A DNA stretch of 60,000 nt from Liolophura sinensis. Its lineage: Eukaryota > Mollusca > Polyplacophora > Chitonida > Chitonidae. This document shows positions 21,740 to 33,777 of this stretch, piece after piece. The notes under the pieces were generated by a model, which saw only the letters and a program-made list of their open reading frames with translations, did no database searches and was not told the origin of the DNA. Within the stretch, counting starts at the first letter, position 1, and each line of letters begins with the position of its first letter. The DNA lies in the NCBI RefSeq assembly GCF_032854445.1, contig NC_088298.1:7739504-7799503 (forward strand), read 5' to 3'. The position numbers were made by a program, and so were the translations under genes.

Positions 21740-24055
21740 AAAATCGTTAGGATACATACAAGGCATAATCATCTTGGGAAACAAGGTCTACATTTCGAAA
21801 AATAAAGCAGAAATTTCGATTAAAATGGACAGATATAGGACAACCAAGATTTCATTTCCCATAGGACGCCCTTGTTTTACCATGACATAAAGAAGCTTTC
21901 TAAATGGTACATAACTGACTGAGGTTTAATAAAGACATCTCAATATGCGAGATCAGAAATATTCGATTTATCCTCTCAAAATTAGTGGGCAAAGCCCTAA
22001 AAATACATGTATTATATAATCCCCTCCTACCCACCTTTATGTTTTGTTTCATTGGGTTGATATGCTTTCATACTTAACATTATATGTTTCACTTAACTCA
22101 AGGGAAGGGCTGTATATTCTTTGCGTTTACATGACTGACTTAGGGGTTTTGTTTTGGTACAAATATAAGTCCAGATAAGATGCTTAGAGAGTCTGTGGAT
22201 TCCTGTAAATCCAGCGAAGATGGTTAAATATCTCTCACAGCTTTTGCTATACAGGGGCGTAAGAAGCAATTTCAAAGCGTGTGTTTGCAAGTCCCAGCAA
22301 AAAGGCAAGGGTTTAGGGGCCGCCAAGGGTTTAGGGGAAGCTCTGAAGGAGCTTTATCGCCTAAGAGACGAATTGCCGTATCTTAGATATACCAGTTGAG
22401 GGGCTATTAACTATTTAAGCCTGCCCGAAAAAAATTGAAATAGGCGTTTAGCTCAGTTGTTGACGCTTTTGTTTGGGGTACCATGAATCAACAAAAAACA
22501 TTCAGAATTCAACATTAAATTTATGCATGTCGGAGAAAGTTTGGTGTAGATTGACTAATGCAAACATTCAAGTCGTATGGAGGAGAATCGGTGGAAAGAA
22601 ACATCCATGTTTTTACTGGCCCTTGGTGGTAAACTTGCCGGTCTATTCACGCTGGCTTGCTTTTCATTGAAATTAATGTCATTCACATGTATACATACAC
22701 TTTTTGATCAGGCCTTTGGGTAAGAATAAAAAGGCATGCCTCTGATTTATTGGAATTGTCAGTAACGCGCCAAAGTCGATCGTTACAACGGTTATTTATC
22801 TTTCCTTCACTGGTGAATCTTGCTACCTGTCCTGAGTGAAATGATCTTGGAATGACGATAAACCATAATGCAATAAATAACTCAACACCGATGAGTGCAT
22901 ATAATGTTCAAATATATTAATTATTATTCCTTCTGGGCCGAATAGAACTGCAACGTTATTTGATTGAAACACAGTCACTGAATTAGGAAAAAACGTTGTG
23001 TTTGATGACAAATGAGTCCACTTTTTTGTCAGATTACACTAATGACGATTTACCTTTCCATGGGAGAATTGTATGTATTTATATATGCTTCTTCTATATG
23101 TGTACTGAAAGTTAAAACAGGCAAACCTACATAAACCTATGTCAATTTGGGCATATTAACAGCTTGGAAAAACAGGTAAATATTACTTCGTGACACTATA
23201 TCATGTGATCTGGAAAAGCAACATCTTTGAGAAATAATCAAAATTCACAACCTTACGACAATTGCAGCCATGGTTGCATGGATGCAGAAAATGCAAAACC
23301 GAAGTTGCAGAAAAAATTCAGACATTCATGGACTACGAATTTGAACTTTGATATGGAATTCATGCCTGGAATATCAACTGTCTGCCCGTCATCATCGAAA
23401 ACTGCTGACCGCTTCTCTCTTGTGTGCTACCGGCTTTATTTCCTATTTGTATAATTTCTTACATAGCTTTGTCTTTGGGAGGTACTGTTAAACGTTGTTT
23501 TGGAAAAAATGGATCTTTCGATTATCGGACTACGAATGGTATACGAATGTCGGACATGACGCTTATATGAACGCTAAGTAACTCTCATAAAAAGGAAAAC
23601 AATAAAATGAACTGTATGTCACACTCAATGAAAAATGTCCAGGTGGATGGACTTATTTTAAAGACTATTTTGAGCCGAGCAAAACGCACGAGAAATATTG
23701 CATTCTATGTAGATGTATACATTAGACACAGTAGGTACCAGTGCACTGCACCTTTCTGTCATGTAATTATATTTATTCAAAACTACATAAAGCAGCAGTT
23801 ATAAATGCGTTGTTAGATTGATCCTCATTGCAAACTACTTTGAGGAAAGAAAACCGATCCTGACGTCATTTACTCCTATGAGCCACGATATAAACCAATA
23901 CTTCAAATGCATTTTACTCGATTAAAAACAATCCTAAAATAAATCCAAACATTTTCTTCTACAGTTTTCCGTGGAGTTTTGTCAGACATTCATACTTCAT
24001 GCTGATATTTTCTCTTCTGTTAAACCAAAGACCGCCCAACCATTGTTAAGCAGGC
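21740..24055. other. Non-coding, nothing recognised
   Basis: AT-rich with only short frames on both strands. No splice-supported exon, repeat or RNA gene was identified. Confidence 0.35.
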
Positions 24056-24057
24056 TA

Positions 24058-24232
24058 AATTTTATTTATTTATTTATTTCATTGGCGTTTTACGCCGTAC
24101 TCAAGAATAATTAACTTTTATCACGGCGGCCAGCATTATGGTGTGAGGAAACCAGGCAAAGCCCGGGGGAAACCCACGACCATCTGCAGGCTACTGGCAG
24201 ACCTTCCCACTTACGGCAGGAGAGCTAAACTT
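24058..24232 (-). mobile_element. SINE (type c), minus strand, head truncated
   Basis: (ATTT)n, then 'ggcgttttacgccgtactca', 'cggcggccagcattatggtg', 'agcccgggggaaacccacga' and 'ctactggcagaccttcccac'. The tRNA-like head is missing. Confidence 0.85.
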
Positions 24233-25190
24233 ATTAAAACGATTACGAAATAACACACACCACCACTGTGTCTTCACATCTACAAAATATCCAGTATGCA
24301 AGTGTAGTAAATAGTTGCTAGTTTCTAGTTGTCTAGTTTAAACGTTTAAATTATTGTCATTAATACATGTTGACACAATAAAAGCCACAAAGAATGTCTT
24401 AAAACGCTGTATGGTCAAACTATCCATAATCCGTAAGCATGACACTGGGACGATGTTTGAACTTCCACATTTAATCATACAGTGCCTGTAAAAAAGGATT
24501 TTTTCATTCTTCAACTAGTGTCTTTTCATACCAACGCTGGCCTTCCTCTCTCAATGTTAAATCCAAAAGCTTATTAATTACCGCATACATTACCTTTTAT
24601 ATCAACACTCCATTCTGGAATCACGTAAATATCATTTCGATGTCGTTTTGAACGGATTGGCTGCAGTAATGTTAAAACAGTTCTACTTTCCACGCGAATG
24701 ACTATCTCGCAAAGAGTTAAGTGAGCAAATTGCATTAGTTGGGTAGCAAATCATTTGTCTTAAAGACAAAGTCAGTGTTCTTTCTATTGAATCTGATACG
24801 TTCTTTATAGCACTGACACCCTATTCAGAATAATTAGAAAGAAATAATCAAAACTTGTCAAAAAATTTAAACCTGAAGTCTTTAGCCACAAAAAATTCCT
24901 TCACAATAGCTCGCAAGTCCAAACTGACTGAACCCTATCGCATCCCTTTATGGTCAAACCTGTGTGTAGGCTCAGATATTAGGAAATCTAACACTCGTCT
25001 GAATTCCTTTGTCTGAAGTATTCAGCAGGGCCATCATATCTCGCCGGAGCCGATCCCTCGTCGATTCTGTGCGGTGGAGCCCTTTGCCCGGGTAACTTCG
25101 GGCATTCGGTCAGACATCTTGACTCAGTTAAAACAGTTTTGTAGAATGTAGCGAAGGATTTATCAGAGCGCTGTTCTCTGTAGAACGCCT
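24233..25190. other. Non-coding, nothing recognised
   Basis: No supported coding or repeat structure. Confidence 0.3.
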
Positions 25191-25195
25191 GCTGA

Positions 25196-25444
25196 ACGCC
25201 TGGCGTTCACTATGAAGGGGATAGTGCAACGACTGGTTGACCCGTATCAGTATAATGGCTCGGGCGAGGCGGCTTACTTGGCTTTGGTAAGTCGTCTCAG
25301 TGAAGCAGTACTAGATAAAAGAGCGGGCTGAAATCCGCCCTGCAACAAGGAGATACATTACATACACTCAAATGATTCCTTCGTCATCATATGACTGAAA
25401 AATTGTTGAGCACGATGTTAAGCCCCAAGCACTCACTCACTCGC
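25196..25444 (+). mobile_element. SINE (type b), 5' truncated
   Basis: Body from 'cctggcgttcactatgaagg' through 'gacccgtatcagtataatgg' and 'gtcgtctcagtgaagcagta' to the tail 'catatgactgaaaaattgtt' and (CACT)n. It matches the body at 6860-7104 but has no tRNA head. Confidence 0.8.
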
Positions 25445-25692
25445 ATATGATAACACTTTAGGAGCTAGTATTGAGAAAAGATGTGATTTTGTATAAATAA
25501 TGCACACACTTTTGACGTTTTATCCCTAGGTTATCACTGTGAGTAGAACAATCTTCAAAAATACAAATTTAGATCCCATAAAATATTTTTTCTTAAATTA
25601 TACTCAGCCATATGACAAAGCTGTCAGTAGTTCATAATATTTATTTATAAATGTACTAGGCGATAGTAGTTGTTGTTGTTTATTTTGTTTAC

Positions 25693-25890
25693 CTCTTGAT
25701 TTCCTGTTGACGGTGTAACTTCACTGCCACTTGGTATTGGTGCATGAGTTCGTTCGCTTGTGGAGGGGCTTGTATTGCTAGACGACGATGTTCGATTGGC
25801 AGATGTCGTAAAATAGAAATCTACCGACCGTTGAAATCGATGAAGTTTGTGTGGCGGCTCGATTTCAATCGACTGACGAGTCCCGTATAA
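25693..25890 (-). other. Possible Ser/Thr-rich exon (minus strand)
   Basis: In a minus-strand frame the sequence reads TTSANRTSSSSNTSPSTSER and then THAPIPSGSEVTPSTGNQE, followed at once by GAG|GTAAAC, a usable donor. The composition suits a mucin-type linker. The acceptor side is unclear and no partner exon was found, so it may be chance. Confidence 0.2.
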
Positions 25891-25894
25891 GGGA

Positions 25895-27890
25895 CCTAAC
25901 TCATAAACATGTATAAATATGTAGACCCAAGGACAGAAAAAACATGTAGGTCCTATATTAAAAGTAATGTGCACTGGGAAAATTGCAGTTTACCATGTTT
26001 AATTTACCGAGAAAATATATTTGCAATAGTGTGATGTTTTATTCGGCAACGGGGCCTGTTTGTGTTTGCTGTATATAATTTCCGGAAGCTGAAAATTCGG
26101 GGGGCCAAAAGATAGGCCCCTACCCACACACACAACTTTTAAAAGTGGGGGGAAGGGTAATGGCGCCCTTGTTTAGAGCCAGAAAAAAGCCATCAAACGC
26201 CTTCATGCTGGTGTTGTAACGATTTCTCACAGTTGTACGACTCCTCAGTACGACGTGACGTCCTCAAAGTGGGCGGAGACCACGATAAATTTTGCTCCAC
26301 TCCAAAGGGGTCGACTTCAAATTACATCTGAGTCTAGAAGAAGAAGGGTTGGAGGGGGAGAAATAAAAGCAACGTTAATCTAATAGTCGTCATTCTCTTT
26401 AACCTTGCAGTAACTGAGGTATGATAAGATCGGGTGTGTTTTAAACAGGTAAATTGTGTAATGTCATCGGTGCCTCATTAAAACCTCACATCACTCTGAC
26501 ACGTGCTCTTCATGTTTGACACACATTCCTACACGTTGTATGTCGTGTTCATTAATTTGAGAGGTTTCATCCTGTTAGAAGGACCTGGTCGCTGCGGTAA
26601 GAATAACTTTGTTTGACCAAACTAATGAGGTGTTAAAAAAATTGGTCGAAAGTTTTATAACAAGCAGCCAAAAGCATTGGGGGTAAAAACTCCTTGGTCA
26701 AAAAAAAGAGGCAGGCCAGTGGAAATGAATATGGTCCGTGGTTAATATATAGTCCCCGGGGTCCCATTGTTCAAAACTGTTTTAAGACCTAATAACTTTA
26801 AGTTAAGCCTTCAACTTTGTGTTTAGCCCAAATATAATTACGTAACTGTATATTATATATAAACTAAATCTGCTATTGTTATACTGTGGCTTTGGACATC
26901 TGCACTGGCTGGTAAGTTTGGCTAAAGTCTTAAATATAAAATATGAATATTAGCCAATACACTTTAGAACAAATGAGCCCTGAATATTGAGTGCTTATTT
27001 TAATTTCACTGAAACATTGGTCAGCACTCTTATTGTTCACACAATAATAGTGTCTAAATTAAAAACGGAATCTCAATTTTGTTGTCACATAGGCAAAGTT
27101 GACCAATTACTTCGTATAGAAGTTGCAACTACAGTATATAGACAACGAGAGCCACATATTGTTTTGGCTGGGGAGGTCCACATAAAAAGCATCATTCACT
27201 TATTAAAAAGAGGCTTTGATGGCTTGACGTGTATGACTAAACATGATCCAAGCAAGTACATTACAAGTTTTAAAAAATGTGAAACGGTATTGAAAGATCA
27301 TCGTGTATGGATGCTAGTCATTTAGCACGTATACTTTTTCTTTTCATCTGTGGTCACATTTTGTTGATTTCAGTTTGGCACCACATAACTGCCATGTAAA
27401 TATACACATGTAGTATTACTCTTGGTGTCGCATTTGCAGTGGTAATTAAACAAATCAGTATTGTCACAAAGGTACACCCGAGTCAGCTGCTCTCTCTGAG
27501 CCAATCAAATGACTGGTTGTAGCCCACGTGACACTATAAGCTCTCTGTTTTGTTTGGTTAACTGTTACGGGGTGTTATAGTAAACTATTGTGGCTTTGGA
27601 ATCTTTTTATTTACCTGTCATACTAAGATATACTGAGCACAAAACCAAAACTTCACATTATTTGGAGATATGGATTATACGGTAAATGGGCAGCTCAAGG
27701 TATTTTATATCTGCGAAGGCCATAAAGACCATGTCTAAGTAGACGCATCCGACCATTGTAACTGTGCTGAACAAGGCGGTATGAATTCTGACGGTTACTT
27801 TGTGAAACGTTATCCTGCACTACGAGGTCACGTGACCACAATTTCATGTGACTGAGTACCAAGACATGTGCAGAATTTGACAGTGATTAG
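25895..27890. other. Non-coding, with one unrecognised ORF at 26987-27325 (+)
   Basis: The 112-codon frame at 26987-27325 has no recognised motif, signal or membrane segment and no visible splice context. The remaining sequence shows no repeat family I can name. Confidence 0.25.
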
Positions 27891-27894
27891 AAAA

Positions 27895-28545
27895 AACACG
27901 CTAACAATCCTTGAGAGATAAACAAGTCTCACGCCTTACAAATGTTGAACATGAACGTGCAGTTGGCATGATCCTGTGGTTGGCCAGTCTACTGTGGCTG
28001 TTGCACGTGCCATGAGATGCAGTAGACAGACAGTTCACGATCTGAGGACACGTGTGCAACAAACGGGTACGAAATCTTATCGACTCAGGGCAGGACGGCC
28101 GCGTGTGACTACACATGCTGAGGACAATCAAATTTCGGCCACGTCATTTACGGTAATCGCTTTGCGACCGTAGTGTCAACCAGAACATACTTTTGAAGGG
28201 TCGCGTAACCGTAACTCCCTGGACTACGCGAAACCGCTTGCGCGCTGCCCATCTTCGTTACGCTGGGCACAACTTCAGTTGCGCTGGAACCAGAGGCAAT
28301 GGGATAGGATTATGGTGAGAGTGGCCATCGAGATCACCAATCTAATCGCACACGTATGGGATACTCCTGGAAGAAGTCTTCGTTCCTTGAGACTTCAACT
28401 TCAGAATGTCCAAGAGCATGGTGTCATGTTGGTTACAGCAATGGCGGAGGTTGTCTAACGCTGTGTTCACAGGTGACATGTGACATGAAAAAGCTCCAAT
28501 ACAGATGGCTAGTCCCTATGAAAGGAAAAGTGACCCCATTATGCT
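27895..28545 (+). pseudogene. Tc1/mariner-like transposase relic
   Basis: The helix-turn-helix N-terminal part is visible: QSTVAVARAMRCSRQTVHDL, QQTGTKSYRL and RAGRPRVTTHAEDNQI match the paired-type DNA-binding domain of Tc1 transposases. Further on, pieces of the catalytic part remain: an 'ataggattatggtgagagt' region and IAHVWDTPGRS, the counterpart of the (I)EHLWDELGR block. Several frameshifts and a large loss of the middle part remove the DDE triad. I did not find the terminal inverted repeats. Confidence 0.7.
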
Positions 28546-29048
28546 ATTGTTGACTTTGGAGGGCGCTCATTAGCATAGAGTACATGTCACATGAAAGACA
28601 ATTAAATATTGTCTGGCAAAATAGTTTGATTTATTTTTTAGAATATTTTTCGACCTAGTAAGATGCATTTAAACCTTTGGACACTACTGTGACCTTTCTT
28701 AACCATACTGGGACAGATGATGTCACTTATGGGCTGTTAGGAAAACCAGGCCCAGATTTTTAATTTTGACACATTAGTCAAAAATTAACAACATGGCAGT
28801 CATGTTGTCAGTAACTTTTGTGGCTGGCAGCCATATTAGAAAAACTGATCACATAAGAAATTAGCAGAATATCCTGAATTTAACTGTGGTTTACTAATTT
28901 GCTATGTTGCTTTTATGAACATTTTAGCATTTTCGTCGTCATCGCATTTGAAATCTACCTTTCAGTTGTGTACCAAAAAGCTGACCTTCATCCTACCATG
29001 TTGGCACAATCTTGCATAACATTTCACACTTTTTGAGCTTTTTTAAGG

Positions 29049-29314
29049 AGAAGAAAGCATAAAAACGATGTCGAGATCAGATGACAGAGCGTTAAGTCTT
29101 ATTTGTAAATATGGTCTTCAATACTTTTTTTCGATTTTTTAAGGAAAAAAGTGTATTTGAAAATATTTTTGTATGGTGGGTATTTGGAACCACCGTTTGG
29201 TATTTATCGTCAGTGCATTATAATGTTCTAAATAAGGATGGGGTGCATGGCGAATAAATTTATTTGAATGTAAATTTGCTGCTTTTGTCCATACATTTGC
29301 ATTTAATCTGAAAG
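29049..29314 (+). repeat. Foldback-type repeat, copy 1, left arm (interrupted by LTR element)
   Basis: Blocks 'ggagaagaaagcataaaaac', 'cttatttgtaaatatggtct', 'ggtatttatcgtcagtgcat' and 'gcatttaatctga' align in order with 53321-53565. The copy continues after the LTR element at 32312-32400. Confidence 0.7.
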
Positions 29315-29864
29315 TACTCACTAAAAGATCTAGCTGCGTTTTTGCGGCGTACTACACGGAGTCTTAGAATACAGGAGGTAACAGTTTTGTGCCATATTAC
29401 ATGGAGGGTGTTCTATTTTTACAGACACTGGACTTGTGAATCTGGATGCTGGTTGGTTGTGTAGCTTTGCAGTGTTCCGTTAGGGTATATAAGCCTAGTC
29501 CTGAGAGATGTTCGGTGCATAATCAGTCCCACTTTGGGCTGGCACAGGCCAACATTTTTAATAATAATAATAATAATAATAATGTTCAGTGCAGACACTC
29601 GTCGTTACTTGGCTGCATAGGCTTTGTTTTCTGCCTCCTTAGATATTGTATGCCGTCGTATCGATAGTCGTATTTCGTTTGACATATTTTCTATTCGACA
29701 ATGGTTTTCTGGCAGACACTCGTTGCTACTTGGCTGCATAAGCTTTGTGCTCCCTCAGGTCATCCTCAAAAAAAAAATCCAGAGAAGACCGGGGATAAAA
29801 GAATTCCACTCATTTCAACCAGTCGTTCTTCGTTTTAATTTTCGAGTCGATGTGTCCCGCGACA
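29315..29864 (+). repeat. 5' LTR with internal duplication
   Basis: Starts 'tactcactaaaagatct' and ends in '...gcgaca'. It has a TATA box (tatataag, 29486-29493). It is longer than the 3' LTR (about 550 vs 314 bp) because of an (AAT)n run at 29561-29583 and a duplicated segment ('gcagacactcgtcgttactt' and 'gcagacactcgttgctactt'). Confidence 0.82.
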
Positions 29865-29865
29865 G

Positions 29866-29883
29866 TGGCGCCCGAAAGGGACT
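29866..29883 (+). other. Primer-binding site, tRNA-Lys-like
   Basis: TGGCGCCCGAAAGGGACT lies one base after the end of the 5' LTR. It differs from the Lys3-type site TGGCGCCCGAACAGGGAC by one missing base near the middle. Confidence 0.75.
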
Positions 29884-30539
29884 GGGAAAACGGAGCGGAC
29901 TGGTTGTAGGTCTAGACGTGTTTCAAGTATAGTTGTTCACACTCTTGTGAGATTACTGTCACCCATCAGCTGTGAAGTTACTGTTGTAGTGCACTTGGTG
30001 AACTCCTAATTGGCCATTTGCGGTTCCAGGATTTCATCACGTTCGCAGATTAGTAAGCGATTGACAACTTCATCAATGATGGATTCGTGTGACAGAACTT
30101 TGTGTTAATTGTATCTGTTGATTTCATAGGACTTCAGCTTATATTTAGTGTTAGGTTTCAGGTTAAGTAATAAACAGTTGGATTGTGTGCAGTGTGCAGG
30201 TGTGAGCGTGAACTGACAGACTGACGGGCTGACCTGATATTTTGACATTGACATTTGGGGGGATATTGCTACAGTTTGTCTAACACCATGTTGTGTTCTA
30301 ACCCTCTAACCCATTAGTGATTTGATCATTCTCTGCTCCGCCTATATATCTTGCTTTATAGGTTCTCATGATTGGCACTAATAATCTCTTGGATGACCTA
30401 CCGTAACTCCTCCCACACTCCACGGGCAGTTAACTGAAGCTGAATAAAGCAAAATGGTCGATTTAAATCGAATCGGTAAATACAGAGCCTTTCCACTAGA
30501 GGGTAGGCAATACGATGATCCGGTCGCTTCTCCAGCTAG

Positions 30540-31290
30540 GTGGAACAATCCGTTTGTCACTCCCCTTCTACCTTTCCTTACCCTCCAAATGACAACCCTT
30601 TCCAACCTCCCCGGATATCTATATTTTCAGGGTTAGAGCCTGTGTCTAAGTCAGAAAGTTGCTTCGAATTGTGGAAGTTTGAGGTTAATTGTCTTTTTGA
30701 AGGAAAATGCTTACTCGCACAATGCAATTTTACATGCTGTTAGGATGTCGTTGCAAGGGGAAGCCTCCATGGTATGTTTTCACTTGGGTGAGGATGCCTC
30801 TATTGCCATGATCTTAAACAAACTAGGTAACGTTTGGAACAGTTACAGGTGAGTCTTTATTACAGTCCTTTTTATGTTGAACAACGCTGGAAGGACGAGT
30901 CTGAAGCCCTGTGGAGTAGGCTGGAAAATATCATACAAGAAGCTAAACAAAAAGCATCTCTAAGTGAGAGACAGATATTGCGAATGTTGGGGAATAAACT
31001 CTGGATGAGTTTGAATAGTGGGAGCCTAAAGTCTGCCACTCGCTATAACTTTGACTCCGATATCCCATACAATGAGTTATTGCGAGAGGTTAGGGCGGTG
31101 GAGAATGGCTTACTAGATGTGGGCCGAGTGAAAGGTAAGACAAGACGGGTGCAACAAGCATCCCTAGAGGTAGGTTTTGAGGTTGAAAATCCGGCCCACC
31201 TTGAGACTATAGTCCAGCGCATAGAAACTTGGAACAGAGGTCTAAAGAAACTGTTCCTGTGGATTACTTGTCCCATATCCTAGATCGCCC
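30540..31290 (+). pseudogene. LTR element gag, broken
   Basis: PPRISIFSGLEPVSKSESCF followed by ELWKFEVNCL resembles the N-terminal start of PNMA/Ty3-type Gag capsid proteins (typical wording FSG...FxxWxxEV). After frame changes, the frame at 30834-31283 has a capsid-like C-terminal part (ALWSRLENIIQEAKQKASLS, ILRMLGNKLWMSLNSGSLK). Gag forms the particle in active elements. No zinc knuckle is seen after it, consistent with the deletion that follows. Confidence 0.65.
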
Positions 31291-31745
31291 AGAAATAATG
31301 GAAAAAAGAATGACTGGTGATTTCCGCGATCACGTGGTCAAGATAGAGGCACTTCGGACCCGAGGCAGAATACTCGCAATACGTCATTACAAATGTGCTT
31401 ACAAACTGACATCGGCAGTGGTTAGAGGGTCTTCTATGAGTCACTAGAAGAGATACAACTGTAAGGTAAGAGAATCATTTCTTCTTCCTGGCGACCGGAT
31501 ACTGGTAAGAAATGTCGGAATAAAAGGTAAACAAAATAATAAAAGGGATAGCAAGGTTACGGTACTGCACAGAAACATGTTACAGCCTTTTGTTTCACTG
31601 CCCAGTCCTCCCTCAGTTACTCCTCCACCTCCCTGTATTCAAATCCACCCCACGTATTCCACGATTCGGTCGCGTTCACCGATTTTTGTAGTGAATCGGG
31701 CTCAGAGGGCTGCGTTCAGCATACCTGGTCCAATCTAAGAGCCGA
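31291..31745 (+). pseudogene. LTR element pol 3' remnant
   Basis: VRESF..PGDRILVRNVGIKG and VLHRNMLQPF are the C-terminal end of a Ty3-type integrase/pol polyprotein. Everything between gag and this piece is deleted. Stops occur in the remaining part. Confidence 0.65.
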
Positions 31746-31997
31746 TGCTATTCCGTTCCGACCTAGGGAGAAGACCTGGGAAAATCGTACTTCAGGGCGA
31801 GGTAGCAGAGAACGGAGACCCCCAGACTGGTTCAGGGGAACCAGTTCCTGAGAAACGTCCGGACGACGTTTCCCCCCAGCAGGGAATGGTGTCACAAGTT
31901 GATCTTTCTCCTATTGTAATTTCTTTTTCCCTACCACTCTATGCCATCATCCATCCTGATCATTCATCTATCACCCATGTTAATAGATTTTGGGTAA

Positions 31998-32311
31998 TGC
32001 TCACTAAAAGATCTGGCTGCGATTTCGCGGCGTAATACATGAAGTTAGGATACAGAAGGTAACAGTTTTGTGCCATATTACGTGGGGGGTATTACACTGG
32101 ACTTGTGAATCTGGATGCTGATTGGTTGTGTAGCTTTGTAGTGTTCGGTTAGGGTATATAAGCCTAGTCCTGACGGATGTTCAGGGCAGACATTCGTTGT
32201 TACTTGGCGGTACTGAATAAAATTCAGAGAAGACCGGGTATAAAAGAATTCCACTTATTTCAACCAGTCTTTCTTCGTTTTAATTTCCCAGTCGATGTGT
32301 CCCAAGCGACA
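31998..32311 (+). repeat. 3' LTR
   Basis: Starts 'tgctcactaaaagatct' and ends 'cccaagcgaca'. It has the TATA box (32155-32162) and a polyadenylation signal aataaa (32216-32221). It matches the 5' LTR in order but lacks its duplications. Confidence 0.85.
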
Positions 32312-32400
32312 TAAATGTGATCAAATTTTTTAGCTGAAGAGACCAAATTCTTGTACGAATGTATTTATTAAATTATTAAAAAATTTTTAAAAATGTAAAA
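32312..32400 (+). repeat. Foldback-type repeat, copy 1, continuation after LTR element
   Basis: 'taaatgtgatcaaattt', 'agaccaaattcttgtacgaa' and 'tgtatttattaaa' align with 53597-53675 of the second copy, so this is the far side of the interrupted repeat. Confidence 0.65.
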
Positions 32401-32549
32401 AATTATTTTCAACTATTTCCGTGTGAAGAAAAAAAATTGAATATCACATTCACAATTAACTTTGTGAATGGGGGAAACTGCACTGAAATTAATCATGAAG
32501 AAACCCGTCCAGGAGAGTTCCGAGTTAGTGGACATGTTAAAATATACAA

Positions 32550-33000
32550 GTCAAAAAAGATGAGTTTGAGAGGTGTTTATTCCTGGAGGTAGAATATAAA
32601 GGTTATTATATAACCATGGTAAATCTCCACTCGCCTTTTTGATTCTGTAGACGGTGAAAAATATTTACATACTCTACCTAGTTTATTACTTCAGGAATTT
32701 AACTGTACTAGCTTAGTATTGGGTGGTGACTTTAACACAGTCATTAACCTAACATCAGACAGGAAAAGTTTTTTTTGTTTCTTTTTTCATCAATCAGAAG
32801 ACTAGCATTTATATCGAACCACACTTTCTCTATTTTTTTTTAGTTTGACTGAAGCATTGTCAATTTTAAACGTGTAGTCCTGCTTGGACCATCCTCCAGA
32901 TAGAAATAGTATATTGTGTATTCCATTTGAGGCTAACCCGACTATACATGGTTCTGATGGGCAAGTTCAATTTAAGTGATGTATGGAAAAAAATCAAATC
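32550..33000 (+). pseudogene. LINE endonuclease relic (L1/Tx1-like), highly degraded
   Basis: LVLGGDFNTVINLTSDRK is the GDFN block of an AP-type LINE endonuclease, preceded by short in-frame pieces around 'atatttacatactctac'. Stops and frame changes are everywhere. No RT was recognised downstream to 33.7 kb. Confidence 0.4.
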
Positions 33001-33765
33001 GTCACACATCGGCTTTCACAAGGTCCAGAGATAATAATAGAGTGTACACTTAGCTTCTTATTACAATCTCGATGTTATCTGTGGTATCGGAACTGAATAT
33101 TCCAAATCGTAATTTACTGGAAATTCAGTAAGAGATAAGCTTTTCTGTCGGCAAATAACTGATTTAGTTCAGTTTCAAAGTGGCAGAGTCAAAGAACGAA
33201 GATCCAAAACATGTATGGAAAATTTCAGAAAATACATTTAATCGTTAAACTCTCCCAGGATATTAATATTTTGAATATTGTTGTGTATATATACATGTAT
33301 AAATTTTGAAAGATGTCTGCTTATAGAAATCTGACCACTCGTGATAGAAAACTGCACAGTTTCACAATGGAAGATCCTTTATACAATCTGACGACTGCCA
33401 ACAATGGCTTATGTTCGAATACAAGTTTCATGTTACAGTGATGTATACAGTCTAAAGTTTAACGGTCATAACAGAGACAAAAGTCAACGAAGTATTTTTT
33501 AATTTAGAAACAAGACTTGCTAAAACAAAGAACTTTATAACAAAACTTATTTATGCCGACCAAAGAGCATCAAAAACTGCGGTGAAATTTCATTTCATTT
33601 ATCAGTGATAATAGTCCGCGGGGTTATAAGATACTAAATAAACATTGTAGATCTCTTATATTACATCCACAGAAAAATTATGTTGTGAAAAATGTAAAGT
33701 ATATGTTTTAGTTTTGTGTGACTTGTGGACGTGGTCTTATAACCATTTTGGAGTAAAGTTCATTC
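33001..33765. other. Non-coding; possibly decayed LINE
   Basis: No clear motif. It may be the eroded remainder of the preceding LINE. Confidence 0.25.
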
Positions 33766-33777
33766 ATTCATCCCCCG

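Larger units (their letters stand above)
29315..32311 (+). mobile_element. Internally deleted LTR retrotransposon (Ty3-like)
   Basis: Two LTRs bracket a primer-binding site, a broken gag and the extreme 3' end of pol; protease, RT, RNase H and the integrase core are missing. The element lies inside a foldback repeat whose other copy (53.3-53.9 kb) shows the uninterrupted sequence. No clean target-site duplication was found. Confidence 0.8.
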
